Origin: an uncultured Lentisphaerota bacterium
GTDB taxonomy: Bacteria > Verrucomicrobiota > Lentisphaeria > Oligosphaerales > CAITYL01
Reading direction: 5' to 3'
Assembly (NCBI GenBank): GCA_903921725.1
Contig: CAIXRA010000027.1
Location: 1 to 64,000 of the forward strand
DNA: 64,000 nt
In this document: positions 16,907 through 26,960 of the stretch, one piece after another
How positions within the stretch are numbered: the first letter of the stretch is position 1
How the letters are laid out: each line of letters opens with the position of its first letter
Translations under genes and position numbers: made by a program
Notes under the pieces: generated by a model
The model's database searches: none
Told to the model about the DNA's origin: nothing
Seen by the model: only the letters and a program-made list of their open reading frames with translations

Positions 16907-17581
16907 TCAGCCCTTTTTCGGCACGGCGGCGGGCGCCGTCTCCGGGGCGGCGGGAGCCGGGGCGGACGCGGGCGTTTTCCCGGCCACCGGTTCAAAGGTC
17001 ATGACGTCCTTTTCCGGAAAGAGCTTGGCGGAGTCCGCGTATTTGCGGATGAACGCCTGAAGTTCGGCGGTGGAGGCGGTGAGGAGCGGGATCGCGTCCT
17101 TCTCCTTCGCATCCGTCGGCTTGAGCATGACGTGGGGCACCACGGCGGGGGTCGCGGCCAGCAGCGCCTGGAACGCCTCGACGTTGAGCAGGGTCAGCTT
17201 GAGCTGCGGCCGGATCTGTTCGACGCGGAAAATCAGGAAATGCGGCGGGAAGGCGAACCAAGCGCATTCACCCGGCATGGACTCAAGGTCAAGGGCGCCG
17301 CAGAGGTATTGCCGGTCGCCGATCTTGCCGAGCTGGACGCCCAGGACCGACTTGCGCCCCTTTTTGTCGATGACCAGCACACGGTATTCGCTATTGTCCG
17401 GCGCCTCGCGGCTGAACTCGTAGGTGGTGTCGTCCTTCGTCCAGGCACCGAGCAGGGCCTGGTCGAAGAGCTGTTCCTTCTCCGAAAAGAGCGGCTGGAG
17501 GCAGGGAACGATGCAGCCGTTGAAGGCGGCGGCGAGGCCCGTTACGGCGGCGGCGAGGAGGCAGGTCTTCCACAGTTTCAT
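16907..17581 (-). CDS. Putative lipoprotein of unknown function
   Basis: 224 residues with signal MKLWKTCLLAAAVTGLAAAF and a possible lipobox FNGC at Cys23, then a second nearby Cys27. The mature domain has paired beta strands (DDTTYEFSREA, EYRVLVIDKKGRKSVLGVQL) and ends in a low-complexity Pro/Ala tail. No family recognised. The gene follows the anti-sigma gene by 94 bases on the same strand and ends at a strong terminator, so it may be part of the ECF operon; an AAGGAA lies upstream of the start. GCGGAGTCCGC occurs in frame at 17028-17038. Confidence 0.75.
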   Translation of the reverse strand: MKLWKTCLLAAAVTGLAAAFNGCIVPCLQPLFSEKEQLFDQALLGAWTKDDTTYEFSREAPDNSEYRVLVIDKKGRKSVLGVQLGKIGDRQYLCGALDLESMPGECAWFAFPPHFLIFRVEQIRPQLKLTLLNVEAFQALLAATPAVVPHVMLKPTDAKEKDAIPLLTASTAELQAFIRKYADSAKLFPEKDVMTFEPVAGKTPASAPAPAAPETAPAAVPKKG

Positions 17582-17675
17582 GGCAGGATTCCTTTTTGTG
17601 TTTTGTTTCGGGTTATTTCGGTTTCGTCGGGTTCAGCTTTTCTTCCATTGTTCCGCGCCATCCGCAGATGGCGAT

Positions 17676-18317
17676 TCATGGGGCATGCTCCAGTTCCAGC
17701 GCCCAGGTCAGCCGTACGCGGTTCGTCGAGCCGGACGCCAGCCCCGTCGCGCGGATGCGCCGGCGCAGTTCCGGACCCCACGCCGCCATAATTTCGGCGG
17801 AGGATGGACCGGTGGCATGGTATTCTTCCGGCGGTTTCTGATCACCGCCGACGGGAATCGCCGGCGCGGAGCCGTCCGACGGCAATCCGCACAGCCGCCG
17901 GGACTGAAGAATCCATTCCGGAACCGCCCGGCCCGACGCCAGCACCGGAGCCAGCGACTCCGGAGCCTGGAGACGGGGCCGCAAAAGCACAAGGACAAGC
18001 AGAACGGCGGCTGCGGCCCCGGCAACCGCCCAGACCGGGTGCGCCCGGACATGAGGCTGGTTTTCCGGCAGACCGGCCGCCGGTTCTGCGGCACAAAGAC
18101 GCGCCCGGCGCAGCACCTCGGCGGCCAGCACCGCATCCTTTGCCGAAGGGAGGGGCTTCCCGGCGGCCGTTTTCAGCATGCGCGCCATCTGCCGTTGAAG
18201 CGCGGCGCGTTCCCCGCAACGAGGACAGCGGGCGGTATGCCGGAGGAGCCGCGAACGCAACGCGCCGGAGGCATCCGGAAACAGGTTGTCCAGAAAGCAC
18301 CACAGCCAGCAGGTCAT
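17676..18317 (-). CDS. Putative zinc-type anti-sigma factor, membrane-anchored
   Basis: 213 residues. Near the N-terminus HTARCPRC (about residues 27-34) matches the His-x3-Cys-x2-Cys core of zinc-binding anti-sigma domains, preceded by the expected helical segment. One transmembrane helix (WAVAGAAAAVLLVLVLL) is near 105-122, followed by an extracytoplasmic domain of about 90 residues without known motifs. AAGGAG precedes the start, and ATG overlaps the sigma factor stop as ATGA. Partner recognition is inferred from gene order and this motif; overall similarity to described anti-sigma proteins cannot be judged here. Confidence 0.75.
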   Translation of the reverse strand: MTCWLWCFLDNLFPDASGALRSRLLRHTARCPRCGERAALQRQMARMLKTAAGKPLPSAKDAVLAAEVLRRARLCAAEPAAGLPENQPHVRAHPVWAVAGAAAAVLLVLVLLRPRLQAPESLAPVLASGRAVPEWILQSRRLCGLPSDGSAPAIPVGGDQKPPEEYHATGPSSAEIMAAWGPELRRRIRATGLASGSTNRVRLTWALELEHAP

Positions 18318-18961
18318 AAAGAACTCCTTTCCCGGACCCGGTTGCCGGGTTCCGCACCTTCGGCCGCGCCGGTGGCCGCCGCCTGCGCAAATGCGGGCTG
18401 TAGGCTGAGCCGCCGCGCCAGACTCCGCCGCGCCCGAAACAGCAGCACCCGCACGCCAAGCGCGCTTTTTCCGAGCACCAGCGCGATTTCCCGCGCCGGC
18501 ATCTCCTCCGCATGGAACAGCCACAGCGCCTCCCGTTGTCCGGACGGCAGCCGCGCCATCTCCTCACGCAGACATTTCCATGCCTCGCCGGCCATGAGCG
18601 CCCCGCCGGGAGCCGCGGACGGTTCCGGCACGTCCGGAAGCGCGTCGGGCGCCATGAAAACCGGTTCATGGCGGCGGCGGCGAAGTCGGCTAACCGCCAG
18701 ATTGCGGCCGATGGTAAACAGCCAGGCCTTGAAGGCATGCCGTTGGTCATAGCGCCCGATCTGCCGGAATGCCTGCATGAACGTCTCCTGCACCAGATCC
18801 TCCGCATCCTGCCGGTTCCCCGTCAGGCGGTGCAGAAACGCCTGCAGATTCTGGCGGAACCTCCCGACCAGCTCGGCAAAGGCCGCCTCGGAACCTGCCC
18901 GGCACTCGCCGGCCAATGTTTCCGCGGACTTCGCTTCGGTTGTGCGGGAGAGGCCGTCCAT
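18314..18961 (-). CDS. ECF-family RNA polymerase sigma factor
   Basis: 215 residues. Region 2 is clear (QDAEDLVQETFMQAFRQI, then FKAWLFTIGRNLAVSRLRRR), and region 4 is at LPSGQREALWLFHAEEM, REIALVLGKSALGVRVLLFR. A short linker separates them and about 25 Ala-rich residues trail. ECF factors redirect polymerase to a small regulon, often including their own operon. ATG 18961 has AGGAAGGG in front; a TTG one codon earlier is possible. The four-base overlap with the next gene suggests matched production of sigma and anti-sigma. Confidence 0.92.
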   Translation of the reverse strand: MDGLSRTTEAKSAETLAGECRAGSEAAFAELVGRFRQNLQAFLHRLTGNRQDAEDLVQETFMQAFRQIGRYDQRHAFKAWLFTIGRNLAVSRLRRRRHEPVFMAPDALPDVPEPSAAPGGALMAGEAWKCLREEMARLPSGQREALWLFHAEEMPAREIALVLGKSALGVRVLLFRARRSLARRLSLQPAFAQAAATGAAEGAEPGNRVRERSSL

Positions 18962-19098
18962 CAAACCCTTCCTGGCGGTGCCGCCATCCTTCTACACCCC
19001 ATTACGCACGGGAAACGGAAATGTTACACCGTCCGGCGTTTTTCATGCCGGGCCGCGCCCGTTCCGCAAGGACGCCGGAACGGCGGATCCTGGCGGCT

Positions 19099-19932
19099 TC
19101 ACCGGCGGCGGAAGGGGAGGCTGAGCGCGAAGAAGCCGCAGGCGACAAGGACGATGGTCGCGCCGGTCGCGGTGCTCCAGTAGTAGGAGGCGATGCAGCC
19201 GAGCACGCCCGCGAGCACGCTCAGCAGCACGGCCAGGCGGACATAGCCGGCGGTGGTGCGCGCCAGGTTCCGCGCGGTGGCGGCGGGCACGATCAGCATG
19301 GAATTGATCACCAGCAGCCCGATCCACGGAATGGTCACCGTGACCACCGCCGCGACCAGCATGGAGAAGATCATCTCCACCGGAAGCACGGAAACGCCGC
19401 GGCTGCGCGCCAGCGGCCGGTTCAGGCTCGTCATGAAGAGGCGGTTGAAAAGCACCAGCCACGCCGCAACCACCACGGCGGCAAGCACCAGCAGTCGCAG
19501 AATCTCCGCCGGTGCGATGTTCAGGAGGTCGCCGACGAGGAAGCGCGAATATTTGGCGAACCCGCCGTTGCGCGAGAGGAGGACGACGCCGAGGGCGACG
19601 ACCAGCGACATGACCAGCGCAATGACCGTGTCGTTGGAGAGCGTGCTGTAGCGGCGCACGGCGACGATGCCGGCGGCCAGCGCCAGCGCGAAGAGCAGCA
19701 TGAACAGCGCGGGGTCCGCCGCCATCCCGAACAGCGCGCCGATGGCGATGCCGGTGTACGCCGAATGCCCCATCGCCTCGGAGAAGAACGACATCTGGTT
19801 CTGGATGACCATGCACCCGAGCAGCGCGAACAGCGGCGCCGCGATCAGCACCGCCAGCAGCGCGTTCTGCATGAACGGGTAATGCGCCCAGTCGAACGGG
19901 AGCGTGTTGAGGATGGTGTTCCAGAGGTGCAT
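19099..19932 (-). CDS. Metal ABC transporter permease (ZnuB/MntB type)
   Basis: 277 residues, almost wholly hydrophobic with eight or nine predicted membrane helices. It shows family segments such as NALLAVLIAAPLFALLGCMV, MSFFSEAMGHSAYTGIAIG and MLIVPAATARNLARTTAGY. It would form the channel of a zinc, manganese or iron importer with the ATPase encoded just upstream. The periplasmic binding protein is not next to it. Metal specificity cannot be read from the sequence. Confidence 0.9.
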   Translation of the reverse strand: MHLWNTILNTLPFDWAHYPFMQNALLAVLIAAPLFALLGCMVIQNQMSFFSEAMGHSAYTGIAIGALFGMAADPALFMLLFALALAAGIVAVRRYSTLSNDTVIALVMSLVVALGVVLLSRNGGFAKYSRFLVGDLLNIAPAEILRLLVLAAVVVAAWLVLFNRLFMTSLNRPLARSRGVSVLPVEMIFSMLVAAVVTVTIPWIGLLVINSMLIVPAATARNLARTTAGYVRLAVLLSVLAGVLGCIASYYWSTATGATIVLVACGFFALSLPFRRR

Positions 19933-20009
19933 GGGTGGTTTCAGGGTTTCAAGGTTACCGGGTTCAGCGGTTCAACGGGGCTCGCCTGATTCATTCATAG
20001 GATGCAATT

Positions 20010-20105
20010 TTCACCACGAAGGCACGAAGTTCTCGAAGGAATGAAAAAACGGTACAACCATTTCACTTTCAGGATGCTTCGTGTCCTTCGTGTCTTCGTG
20101 GTGAA
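20010..20105. repeat. CACGAAG foldback repeat between transporter genes
   Basis: TTCACCACGAAGGCACGAAG at 20010-20029 is matched inversely, with one difference, at 20086-20105. The unit is a degenerate nonamer (CACGAAGGA). The element occupies the gap between the ATPase and permease genes, so in their shared transcript it would fold into a long hairpin. Similar CCACGAAG repeats are, to my knowledge, frequent in intergenic DNA of unrelated bacteria. Confidence 0.85.
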
Positions 20106-20198
20106 TAATGCAGGCTCGTCGCGCTCTGATTTTGTCTGTTTCTTCTTTATCAACACCAACTCCGCCAGGGCTCCCCGTTGATCCACCGTCTTCATGAA

Positions 20199-21008
<810 letters not shown>

Positions 21009-21049
21009 AAACCCGGTGCGGCCGGGTGCAAGCGGGTGAGGCGCGGGCG

Positions 21050-21071
21050 AAAAAGCGGTCCGGCGGACCGC
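21050..21071 (-). terminator. Rho-independent terminator of the homocysteine methyltransferase/MTHFR gene
   Basis: GCGGTCC-GGC-GGACCGC is a perfect stem-loop, followed on the minus strand by TTTTT, 48 bases past the stop of the gene at 21119. Confidence 0.75.
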
Positions 21072-21118
21072 AAGAAAGGAGCACGCCTCCCGTCAATGTC
21101 CTCGCGGAAGCCGGCCGT

Positions 21119-22957
21119 TCACCAGCCCCGGATGACCTCGAGCGCGGTCTGGACATTGCCCAGCGGCGCGCTGACCTGGATGCCGGCGACGCGGTGGCGG
21201 AGCGCGCCGACGATCTCGCGGGCGATCTCGATGCCGATGCGGCGCTGGGCGTCGCGGTCCGGCGTCGCGCCGAGCCGTTCGAGGATCGAGTCCGGCACGA
21301 CCACGCCCGGGACTTCGGTCTTCATGAAGGTTGCGTTGCGCAGGCTCGCCATCGGCCAGACGCCGGCGATGACCGGGATCTTCGTGTCGGCCACGGCGTC
21401 GAGAAAGCGGAAGAGCGGCTCCACGGCAAACACCGGCTGGGTGATGGCGAACTCGGCGCCGGCGGCGACCTTCTCGCGGAAACGGGCCACCTCGCGGTCG
21501 AAATCCAGCGCGTTCGGGTCGGCGCCCACGCCGATGAGCGTGGCGGTCGGCTCGCCGATGGGTTCGCCGGCAAGATCCACGCCGTGGTTCAGGCGGTCGA
21601 CGAGGGAGACCAGGCCGATGGAATCGGCGTCGAACACGCCGGAGGCGAAGGCGTAATGCCCGAGCTTCGGGGGATCGCCGGTGATGCAGAGGATGTTGCG
21701 GATGCCGCAGGCGGCGCAACCGAGCAGGTCGGCCTGCATGCTGATGAGGTTGCGGTCGCGGCAGCAGAAATGCAGGATCGCCTCGATGCCGGCGTCCTGC
21801 TGCACACGCAGGGAGGTGACGAGCGGGGAGAGGCGCGGCGCGGCGCGGGGGCCGTCCGGAATGTTGATCGCGTCGACACCGGCATTGCGGCAGAGGGCGG
21901 CCTTGGCGATGATGTCGGCGGCGTCATACCCGCGCGGCGGCAGCAGTTCGACCATCCGGACCCACTGGCCGGCGGCGAACTTGGCGCCAAGCCCCGACTT
22001 CGCCGCCAGCGGCACGGCGTCCTTCAGGGCCGCGCCCGCCTTGGCGGCGGCCGGCTTGATCTCGAAGCGCTGCTTGACCAGCGGCTTGATGCTGCGGGCG
22101 ATCTCACGGATATGCGCCGGGGTGGTGCCGCAGCAGCCGCCGACGCCGCGCACGCCGAGGTTGACGTAGCGGATGGCGTAGGTCGTGAGGTATTCCGGCG
22201 AGCAGAGGTACATCTGCCGGTTCTCGACCATCTTCGGCGAACCGGAGTTCGGCTGGACGACCAGCGGCAGCGCGGTGAGTTTCTGCGCGCGCTCCACGAT
22301 GCCCAGCAGCATGTCCGGACCGCCGCCGCAGTTGAACCCGGCGGCGAACGGCGCGGGACTGAACCCCGCGGCCTGCTCCAGCAGCTGTTCCAGCGTCTCG
22401 CCGGCGGCCGATTTTCCGGCCGGGTCGACCGCGAAGGAGAGCATGTACGGCGGCGCGGCCGGACCCAGCGCGGCGACGGCACCGGCCGCCTCCGCGGCCA
22501 CGGCGGCCGAAGGCAGCGTCTCGAAGAGGATGAAATCGGCGCCGCCCTTGAGCAGCGCGCGGATCTGTTCGACCAGCAGCGTGCTGCGTTTCGCCGGATC
22601 GCCGCACGACTCGGGAATCGGCCCGACGGAACCGGCGATGAAGATCGGCCGCGGCGCGGCGTCCGCAATCTCGCGGCAGAGCCCGGCGGCGGCGACGTTC
22701 ACCGCCTCGGTGCGCTCCGCGAAGCCGTACTTGGCCAGCGCCTCGCGGTTCGCGCCGTACGAGTTGGTCGTCAGCACGTCGGCACCGGCGTCGGCGTATT
22801 CCATGTGGATCTGCCGGATCATCTCGGCGGAGGAGAGACAGAGCTCGTCGAAGCAGCGGTTGGTGAAGACGTTGCGCCGGTAGATCTCCGTGCCCATGGC
22901 GCCGTCAAACACCAGCACCCGGCTGCGGATCACGTCCTGAATGCGTTCCTTGGACAT
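21119..22957 (-). CDS. Bifunctional homocysteine S-methyltransferase / 5,10-methylenetetrahydrofolate reductase
   Basis: 612 residues in two parts. Residues about 1-290 are a homocysteine methyltransferase (VFDGAMGTEIYRR, LTTNSYGANREAL) with zinc-ligand cysteines in FNCGGG (near 210) and VGGCCGTTPAHI (near 273). Residues about 310-612 are an MTHFR barrel (VELLPPRGYD, FCCRDRNLISMQADLLG, ITGDPPKLGHY). Fusions of this type (YitJ-like) make methyl-THF and may transfer the methyl group to homocysteine. Cobalamin-binding modules are absent. The start has GGGGGAG upstream. A second MTHFR of another type lies at 58299-59771. Confidence 0.93.
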   Translation of the reverse strand: MSKERIQDVIRSRVLVFDGAMGTEIYRRNVFTNRCFDELCLSSAEMIRQIHMEYADAGADVLTTNSYGANREALAKYGFAERTEAVNVAAAGLCREIADAAPRPIFIAGSVGPIPESCGDPAKRSTLLVEQIRALLKGGADFILFETLPSAAVAAEAAGAVAALGPAAPPYMLSFAVDPAGKSAAGETLEQLLEQAAGFSPAPFAAGFNCGGGPDMLLGIVERAQKLTALPLVVQPNSGSPKMVENRQMYLCSPEYLTTYAIRYVNLGVRGVGGCCGTTPAHIREIARSIKPLVKQRFEIKPAAAKAGAALKDAVPLAAKSGLGAKFAAGQWVRMVELLPPRGYDAADIIAKAALCRNAGVDAINIPDGPRAAPRLSPLVTSLRVQQDAGIEAILHFCCRDRNLISMQADLLGCAACGIRNILCITGDPPKLGHYAFASGVFDADSIGLVSLVDRLNHGVDLAGEPIGEPTATLIGVGADPNALDFDREVARFREKVAAGAEFAITQPVFAVEPLFRFLDAVADTKIPVIAGVWPMASLRNATFMKTEVPGVVVPDSILERLGATPDRDAQRRIGIEIAREIVGALRHRVAGIQVSAPLGNVQTALEVIRGW

Positions 22958-23147
22958 CAGTCAAACTCCCCCGCGGCGGCCTCCTGGAAATCCCCGGAAA
23001 ACCGGCCCTTGCTCCTTGCCGAAAACACCGGTGTAACATAGCCCGCGCACAGGGAATATCGAGCACGGTCCGGCCCGGCGCCGCCCGTCACTGCGTCCTG
23101 CGCGGCGGCGGATTGCGCCCGGCGGACTGCGACGGTACGGTACCCGG

Positions 23148-23537
23148 ATGCAGACGCGGACCCTGGCCTCCATCATCCGGACCTTGTGCTACGGCGGTTC
23201 CGCCGGGGCGCTCGTCCTCGGCGACCCGCACACGCTCGAATCCCTGAAGGCGCTGCTGCTCGGTGCGCTGGCGGCGGACTACATCACCTGGGCTGTCGGC
23301 GTCGTGGTCAACATGCCGGAGAAGCTCCTGCACGGCAGCTACGACCTGCTCGTCAACCTGCTGTTCGTCTATTTCCTTTACTTCCTGCTGGAACGGCGCA
23401 CCGGAGTCGTCCTGCCGCCCCTGGAGGGCGAACCGCTGGCCATGGCCGCTTTGGCCTTCGGCGCCGTGGCGGTGGGCAAGATCTTTCTCGGCGGCCTGCG
23501 TTTCGCGATGGAGCCGGTGGCGGAAGACGGCGCCTAA
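23148..23537 (+). CDS. Small integral membrane protein of unknown function
   Basis: 129 residues with probable helices near 12-25, 34-55, 66-82 and 95-112 (for example LLVNLLFVYFLYFLL). No family recognised. There is no clear ribosome-binding site before ATG 23148, so the start and perhaps the gene are uncertain; the even hydrophobic pattern and codon use support it. It runs divergently from the MTHFR fusion and converges with the branching enzyme gene, with eight bases between. Confidence 0.55.
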   Translation: MQTRTLASIIRTLCYGGSAGALVLGDPHTLESLKALLLGALAADYITWAVGVVVNMPEKLLHGSYDLLVNLLFVYFLYFLLERRTGVVLPPLEGEPLAMAALAFGAVAVGKIFLGGLRFAMEPVAEDGA

Positions 23538-23545
23538 TCCGCGGC

Positions 23546-25618
23546 TCAGTCGCGCTTCTGCAACACCATGGCGCTGCGGCTGGGGATATAGAGCCGCAGC
23601 TCGTGGTGGTCGCCGTTCGGGTGCGTGAAGTGGAGCTGGCCCGGCTTCACGCGGGCGAAACCGCCGAACGCCGCGGCGTCGGAATCCAGCACCTCCGCGT
23701 AGCTCCCCGAGGCCGCCGGAACCGGGTAGTCGGTGTACGAGCGCGCAGCGTCGAAGTTGAACACAAAGATGAGCCCGGCGCGCTCAAACGCCAGAAGGCG
23801 GTCCGCCTCGTGGTGCAGCAGCAACTGCGTCCGCCCGGCAGAGAGAAGCCCCGCGGAATCCGCCAGGCGCGCCATGGCGCGGTCGAAGGCATCAAGGAAA
23901 TGGTAGCGCAGGTTCGGCAGCCCGGCCAGGCTCCACTGGCGGCGGGCATAGTGGTAGGACCAGCCGTTGCCCTGGCGCGGGAAGTCGATCCATTCCGGAT
24001 GCCCGAACTCGTTGCCCATGAAATTCAGGTACGCGCCGCCGGCGGTCGCCAGCGTAATCAGCCGGATCATCTTGTGCAGGGCCACGGCGCGGTCCACCTC
24101 CGGGCTCTGGCTGAAGACCGACATGTCGGTGTACATCTTCGCGCCGAGGAGCCGGAACATGAGCGTCTGGTCGCCGACGATCGCCTGGTCGTGGGACTCG
24201 ACGTAGGAGACGGCCCGCTCGTCGATGCGGCGGTTGTTCAGCTCGTGCCAGAGCGTGCCGAGGGGCCACTCCTCGTCGCGCAGCGTCTTCAGCAGCTTGA
24301 TCCAGTAGTCGGGCGTGCCCATCGCCAGGCGGTAGTCGAACCCCTGCCCGCCGTCCGCCAGCGACGCGGCCAGCCCCGGCATGCCGCTGACGTCCTCCGC
24401 GACGGTGAGTGCGTCCGGATGCACCTCATGGATGACCTCATTGGCCAGGGACAGGTACGCCAGCGCGTCCTCATCAATGTTCATCCCGAAATAGTCGCCG
24501 TAACCGATGAAATTGCGATTCAGCCCGTGGTCATGGTAAAGCATGCTGGTGACGCCGTCGAAGCGGAAGCCGTCGAAGCGGTACTCGTCCAGCCAGAACC
24601 GGCAGTTGGAGAGCAGGAAATGCAGCACCTCGTGTTTCGCGTAGTTGAAGCAGCGCGAATCCCAGCCGGGATGGTCGCCGCGCGGGCCCTCGTGGAAATA
24701 CTGCCACGGCGTGCCGTCGAAGCGGCTCAGCCCCTCCGCCTCGTTCTTCACCGCGTGCGAGTGGACGAGATCCATGATGACCGCAATCCCCAGCCCGTGC
24801 GCCGCGTCCACCAGTTCCTTCAACTCCTCCGGCGTGCCGAAGCGCGACGAGGCCGCGAAGAAGCTCGACACGTGGTACCCAAACGAGCCGTAGTACGGAT
24901 GCTCCTGCACCGCCATGAGCTGGACGGTGTTGTAGCCGGCCTCCGCGATGCGCGGCAGCACGTTCCGCCGGAACTCGGCGTAGGTTCCGACCCGCTCCTC
25001 CTCCGTCGCCATGCCGGCGTGCGCCTCGTAAATCAGCGGCGCGCGCTCCCGCGGCACGCGGAACTCCGGATGTTTCCAGACGTACGGCTTCTCCGGCGCC
25101 CAGACCTGCGCGTTGAAAATCTTGGTGTGGTCGTCCTGCACCGCGCGCCGGCACCACGCCGGGATCCGCGGCCCCTGCCCGCCGGGCCAGTGCATCTCCA
25201 GGCGGTAGAGCTGGTTGTGCTTCAGCGCCGCCGCCGGCAGCCGCAGCTCCCAAACTCCGCCATCATTGATTTTTTTGAGTGCGAACTCCGCGCACTCCCG
25301 CCAGCCGGTGGCCTCGCCGACCAGGAAGATCGCCGACGCGTTCGGCGCCCACTCGCGCAGCACCCAGCCGCCGGCCGGCAGCCGGTGCAGCCCGAAATAC
25401 TCATGCCCCGTTGCGATTTCTGCCAGCGACTCATGCGCCTCGCCGAGCAAGGTGCGCCGTAGCGCCGCCGTCTTGTCCCGGCGCCGGAGCAGTTCCGACT
25501 CCCACGGTCGCAGGTACGGGTCGTGCCGCACCAGCGGCAGCACCGGCTCCGCCGTGGCGGCCGCAAGCTCCGCCGCTTTCCCGCGCCGTTTCACCGTTCT
25601 GATTTTGGGCCGGTCCAT
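23546..25618 (-). CDS. glgB: 1,4-alpha-glucan branching enzyme (eukaryote-like, GH13_8 type)
   Basis: 690 residues. The enzyme makes alpha-1,6 branches in glycogen. An N-terminal CBM48-like region (YFGLHRLPAGGWVLREWAPN) precedes the GH13 barrel, which has LMAVQEHPYYGSFGYHVSSF, IMDLVHSHAV, the nucleophile in DGFRFDGVTSML, the acid/base Glu in VAEDVSGMPGL and the ESHDQ motif. The phrase EDVSGMP and YHDHG mark the group that includes eukaryotic enzymes, rather than the classical E. coli GlgB. ATG 25618 has GGAGA nine bases upstream. No other glycogen gene is adjacent. Confidence 0.93.
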   Translation of the reverse strand: MDRPKIRTVKRRGKAAELAAATAEPVLPLVRHDPYLRPWESELLRRRDKTAALRRTLLGEAHESLAEIATGHEYFGLHRLPAGGWVLREWAPNASAIFLVGEATGWRECAEFALKKINDGGVWELRLPAAALKHNQLYRLEMHWPGGQGPRIPAWCRRAVQDDHTKIFNAQVWAPEKPYVWKHPEFRVPRERAPLIYEAHAGMATEEERVGTYAEFRRNVLPRIAEAGYNTVQLMAVQEHPYYGSFGYHVSSFFAASSRFGTPEELKELVDAAHGLGIAVIMDLVHSHAVKNEAEGLSRFDGTPWQYFHEGPRGDHPGWDSRCFNYAKHEVLHFLLSNCRFWLDEYRFDGFRFDGVTSMLYHDHGLNRNFIGYGDYFGMNIDEDALAYLSLANEVIHEVHPDALTVAEDVSGMPGLAASLADGGQGFDYRLAMGTPDYWIKLLKTLRDEEWPLGTLWHELNNRRIDERAVSYVESHDQAIVGDQTLMFRLLGAKMYTDMSVFSQSPEVDRAVALHKMIRLITLATAGGAYLNFMGNEFGHPEWIDFPRQGNGWSYHYARRQWSLAGLPNLRYHFLDAFDRAMARLADSAGLLSAGRTQLLLHHEADRLLAFERAGLIFVFNFDAARSYTDYPVPAASGSYAEVLDSDAAAFGGFARVKPGQLHFTHPNGDHHELRLYIPSRSAMVLQKRD

Positions 25619-25728
25619 GCGCTTTGTCTCCACTCAACCCGATGCACCCGTTTGCGGTTGGACTCCACGCCTCTGCGGGAGAATGCACGTCTTCAGCGTT
25701 TTCTGCGAAATCTGCGGATGCCCCGTCC

Positions 25729-26367
25729 CTACACCCCGCGGTCCCGGTCCGGCCAGATGAGCTTGTGGAGCTGGAGCTGCAGGCGCAGCGGCAGCTTTGT
25801 TTCCAGAATCCACGCCGCCAGCTCCGCCGGCGGCAGCCGCCCCGCAACCGGCGAGAAGAGCAGCGGCAGGGCGCGCTTTTCCAGGCCATGGTGCCGGATC
25901 TTCTGCACGGCGTAGTCGAAATCCTCCCGGCTGCCGACCACGAACTTCACCTCGTCGCGCGCCTGGAGCTTCTCAAGATTCCCCCAATGCATGTGCTGGG
26001 ACATGCCGCTGCCGGGGCATTTCACATCCAGGACGGCATGCCAGCGGCGGCGCGGCGGCAGCGGGAGCGAGCCGTTCGTCTCGACCAGCACCGTCGCGGA
26101 AATCTCCGCCAGCGCCGAGAGCAGTTCGGGCGCATCCTCCTGCGCCAGCGGCTCGCCGCCGGTAACTTCCACCAGGTCCACGCCCAGCTCCCGCACCCGC
26201 GTGACCACCTGCGGCAGCGTCATGTGCGTGCCGTGCTCGTAGGAGTACTTGGTGTCGCAGTAGGTGCAACGGAGGTTGCAGCCGGTCAGCCGCACGAAGG
26301 TGCAGGGCAGTCCGGCCCAGGTCGACTCGCCCTGAAGGCTGCGGAAGATTTCGGTCACGGTCAGCAT
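25729..26367 (-). CDS. queE: 7-carboxy-7-deazaguanine synthase (radical SAM)
   Basis: 212 residues. QueE converts 6-carboxytetrahydropterin to 7-carboxy-7-deazaguanine, the committed ring contraction in queuosine/preQ0 synthesis. It shows EIFRSLQGES, the cluster motif GCNLRCTYCDT near 29-39, VEVTGGEPL for SAM binding, and LVETNGSLPL. With queA at 2295-3329 it indicates a queuosine pathway, although queC, queD and queF are not in the window. It is divergent from the DUF2752 gene. Confidence 0.95.
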   Translation of the reverse strand: MLTVTEIFRSLQGESTWAGLPCTFVRLTGCNLRCTYCDTKYSYEHGTHMTLPQVVTRVRELGVDLVEVTGGEPLAQEDAPELLSALAEISATVLVETNGSLPLPPRRRWHAVLDVKCPGSGMSQHMHWGNLEKLQARDEVKFVVGSREDFDYAVQKIRHHGLEKRALPLLFSPVAGRLPPAELAAWILETKLPLRLQLQLHKLIWPDRDRGV

Positions 26368-26422
26368 GCCGCCAATCTAACCGCGGGCGCCCCATTGTTC
26401 AACGCCGGAGGCACGGTAGATT

Positions 26423-26875
26423 ATGCGCATGACCACCGCCGGATCCGCCCAACCTCCAGCCCCCCCGGCGCCGCCTTCCGGCTCCGCCGGCCGCCGCAAC
26501 GCGCTGCTGGCCGCGCTCGCCGCCGTCTTCGTGCTCGCCGTCAGCGCCGTCTTCGTCCCCGGCGGCCTGCCGAAAGTTGAGATCTGCGTGTTCCACCGCA
26601 TGACCAGCCTGCCGTGCCCCGGCTGCGGCCTGACGCGCGCCTTCTGCGCAATCTCGCACGGCGACTTCGCGGCGGCCTGGCAGTTCAACCCGTTCGCCTT
26701 CCTGTTCTACGCCGGCGTGCTCGCCGTGCCGTTCTGGGTCGCTTGGAACTGGCGGGCTCCCGGACGCCCCCCTGGGTTCCTGCGGAACGGGAAACTCATG
26801 GGGACGGGCGCCGCGCTCCTCGTCGCCGCCATGTTCGCCTACAATATCTGGCGCATCTGCCACGGCTGGCGCTGA
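26423..26875 (+). CDS. DUF2752-family small membrane protein
   Basis: 150 residues with an N-terminal Pro-rich stretch, a helix near 27-45, and the family signature [23 protein letters not shown] (near 64-86) followed by NPFAFLFY and a second helix; a third helix is near the C-terminus. The family function is unknown; the CxxC in the signature could bind metal or be redox-active. ATG 26423 and 26429 are both possible. Confidence 0.85.
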   Translation: MRMTTAGSAQPPAPPAPPSGSAGRRNALLAALAAVFVLAVSAVFVPGGLPKVEICVFHRMTSLPCPGCGLTRAFCAISHGDFAAAWQFNPFAFLFYAGVLAVPFWVAWNWRAPGRPPGFLRNGKLMGTGAALLVAAMFAYNIWRICHGWR

Positions 26876-26960
26876 GCCGGCGGGCCGGCGGTTGCCGACA
26901 CCCGCGCCGACATCCATATTACGCCTGATACACCACACCGCCCCCTGGAGGAAAGACGCC

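Noticed and set aside
22958..23147. SAM or cobalamin riboswitch ahead of the homocysteine methyltransferase/MTHFR gene
   Set aside because: I looked for the conserved core sequences on the minus strand and did not see them; only a GGGGGAG ribosome-binding site is evident.
25660..25700. CGCCTCTGCGGGA word shared with 41315-41330
   Set aside because: Two short intergenic copies of a common word are too little to call a repeat family from this window.
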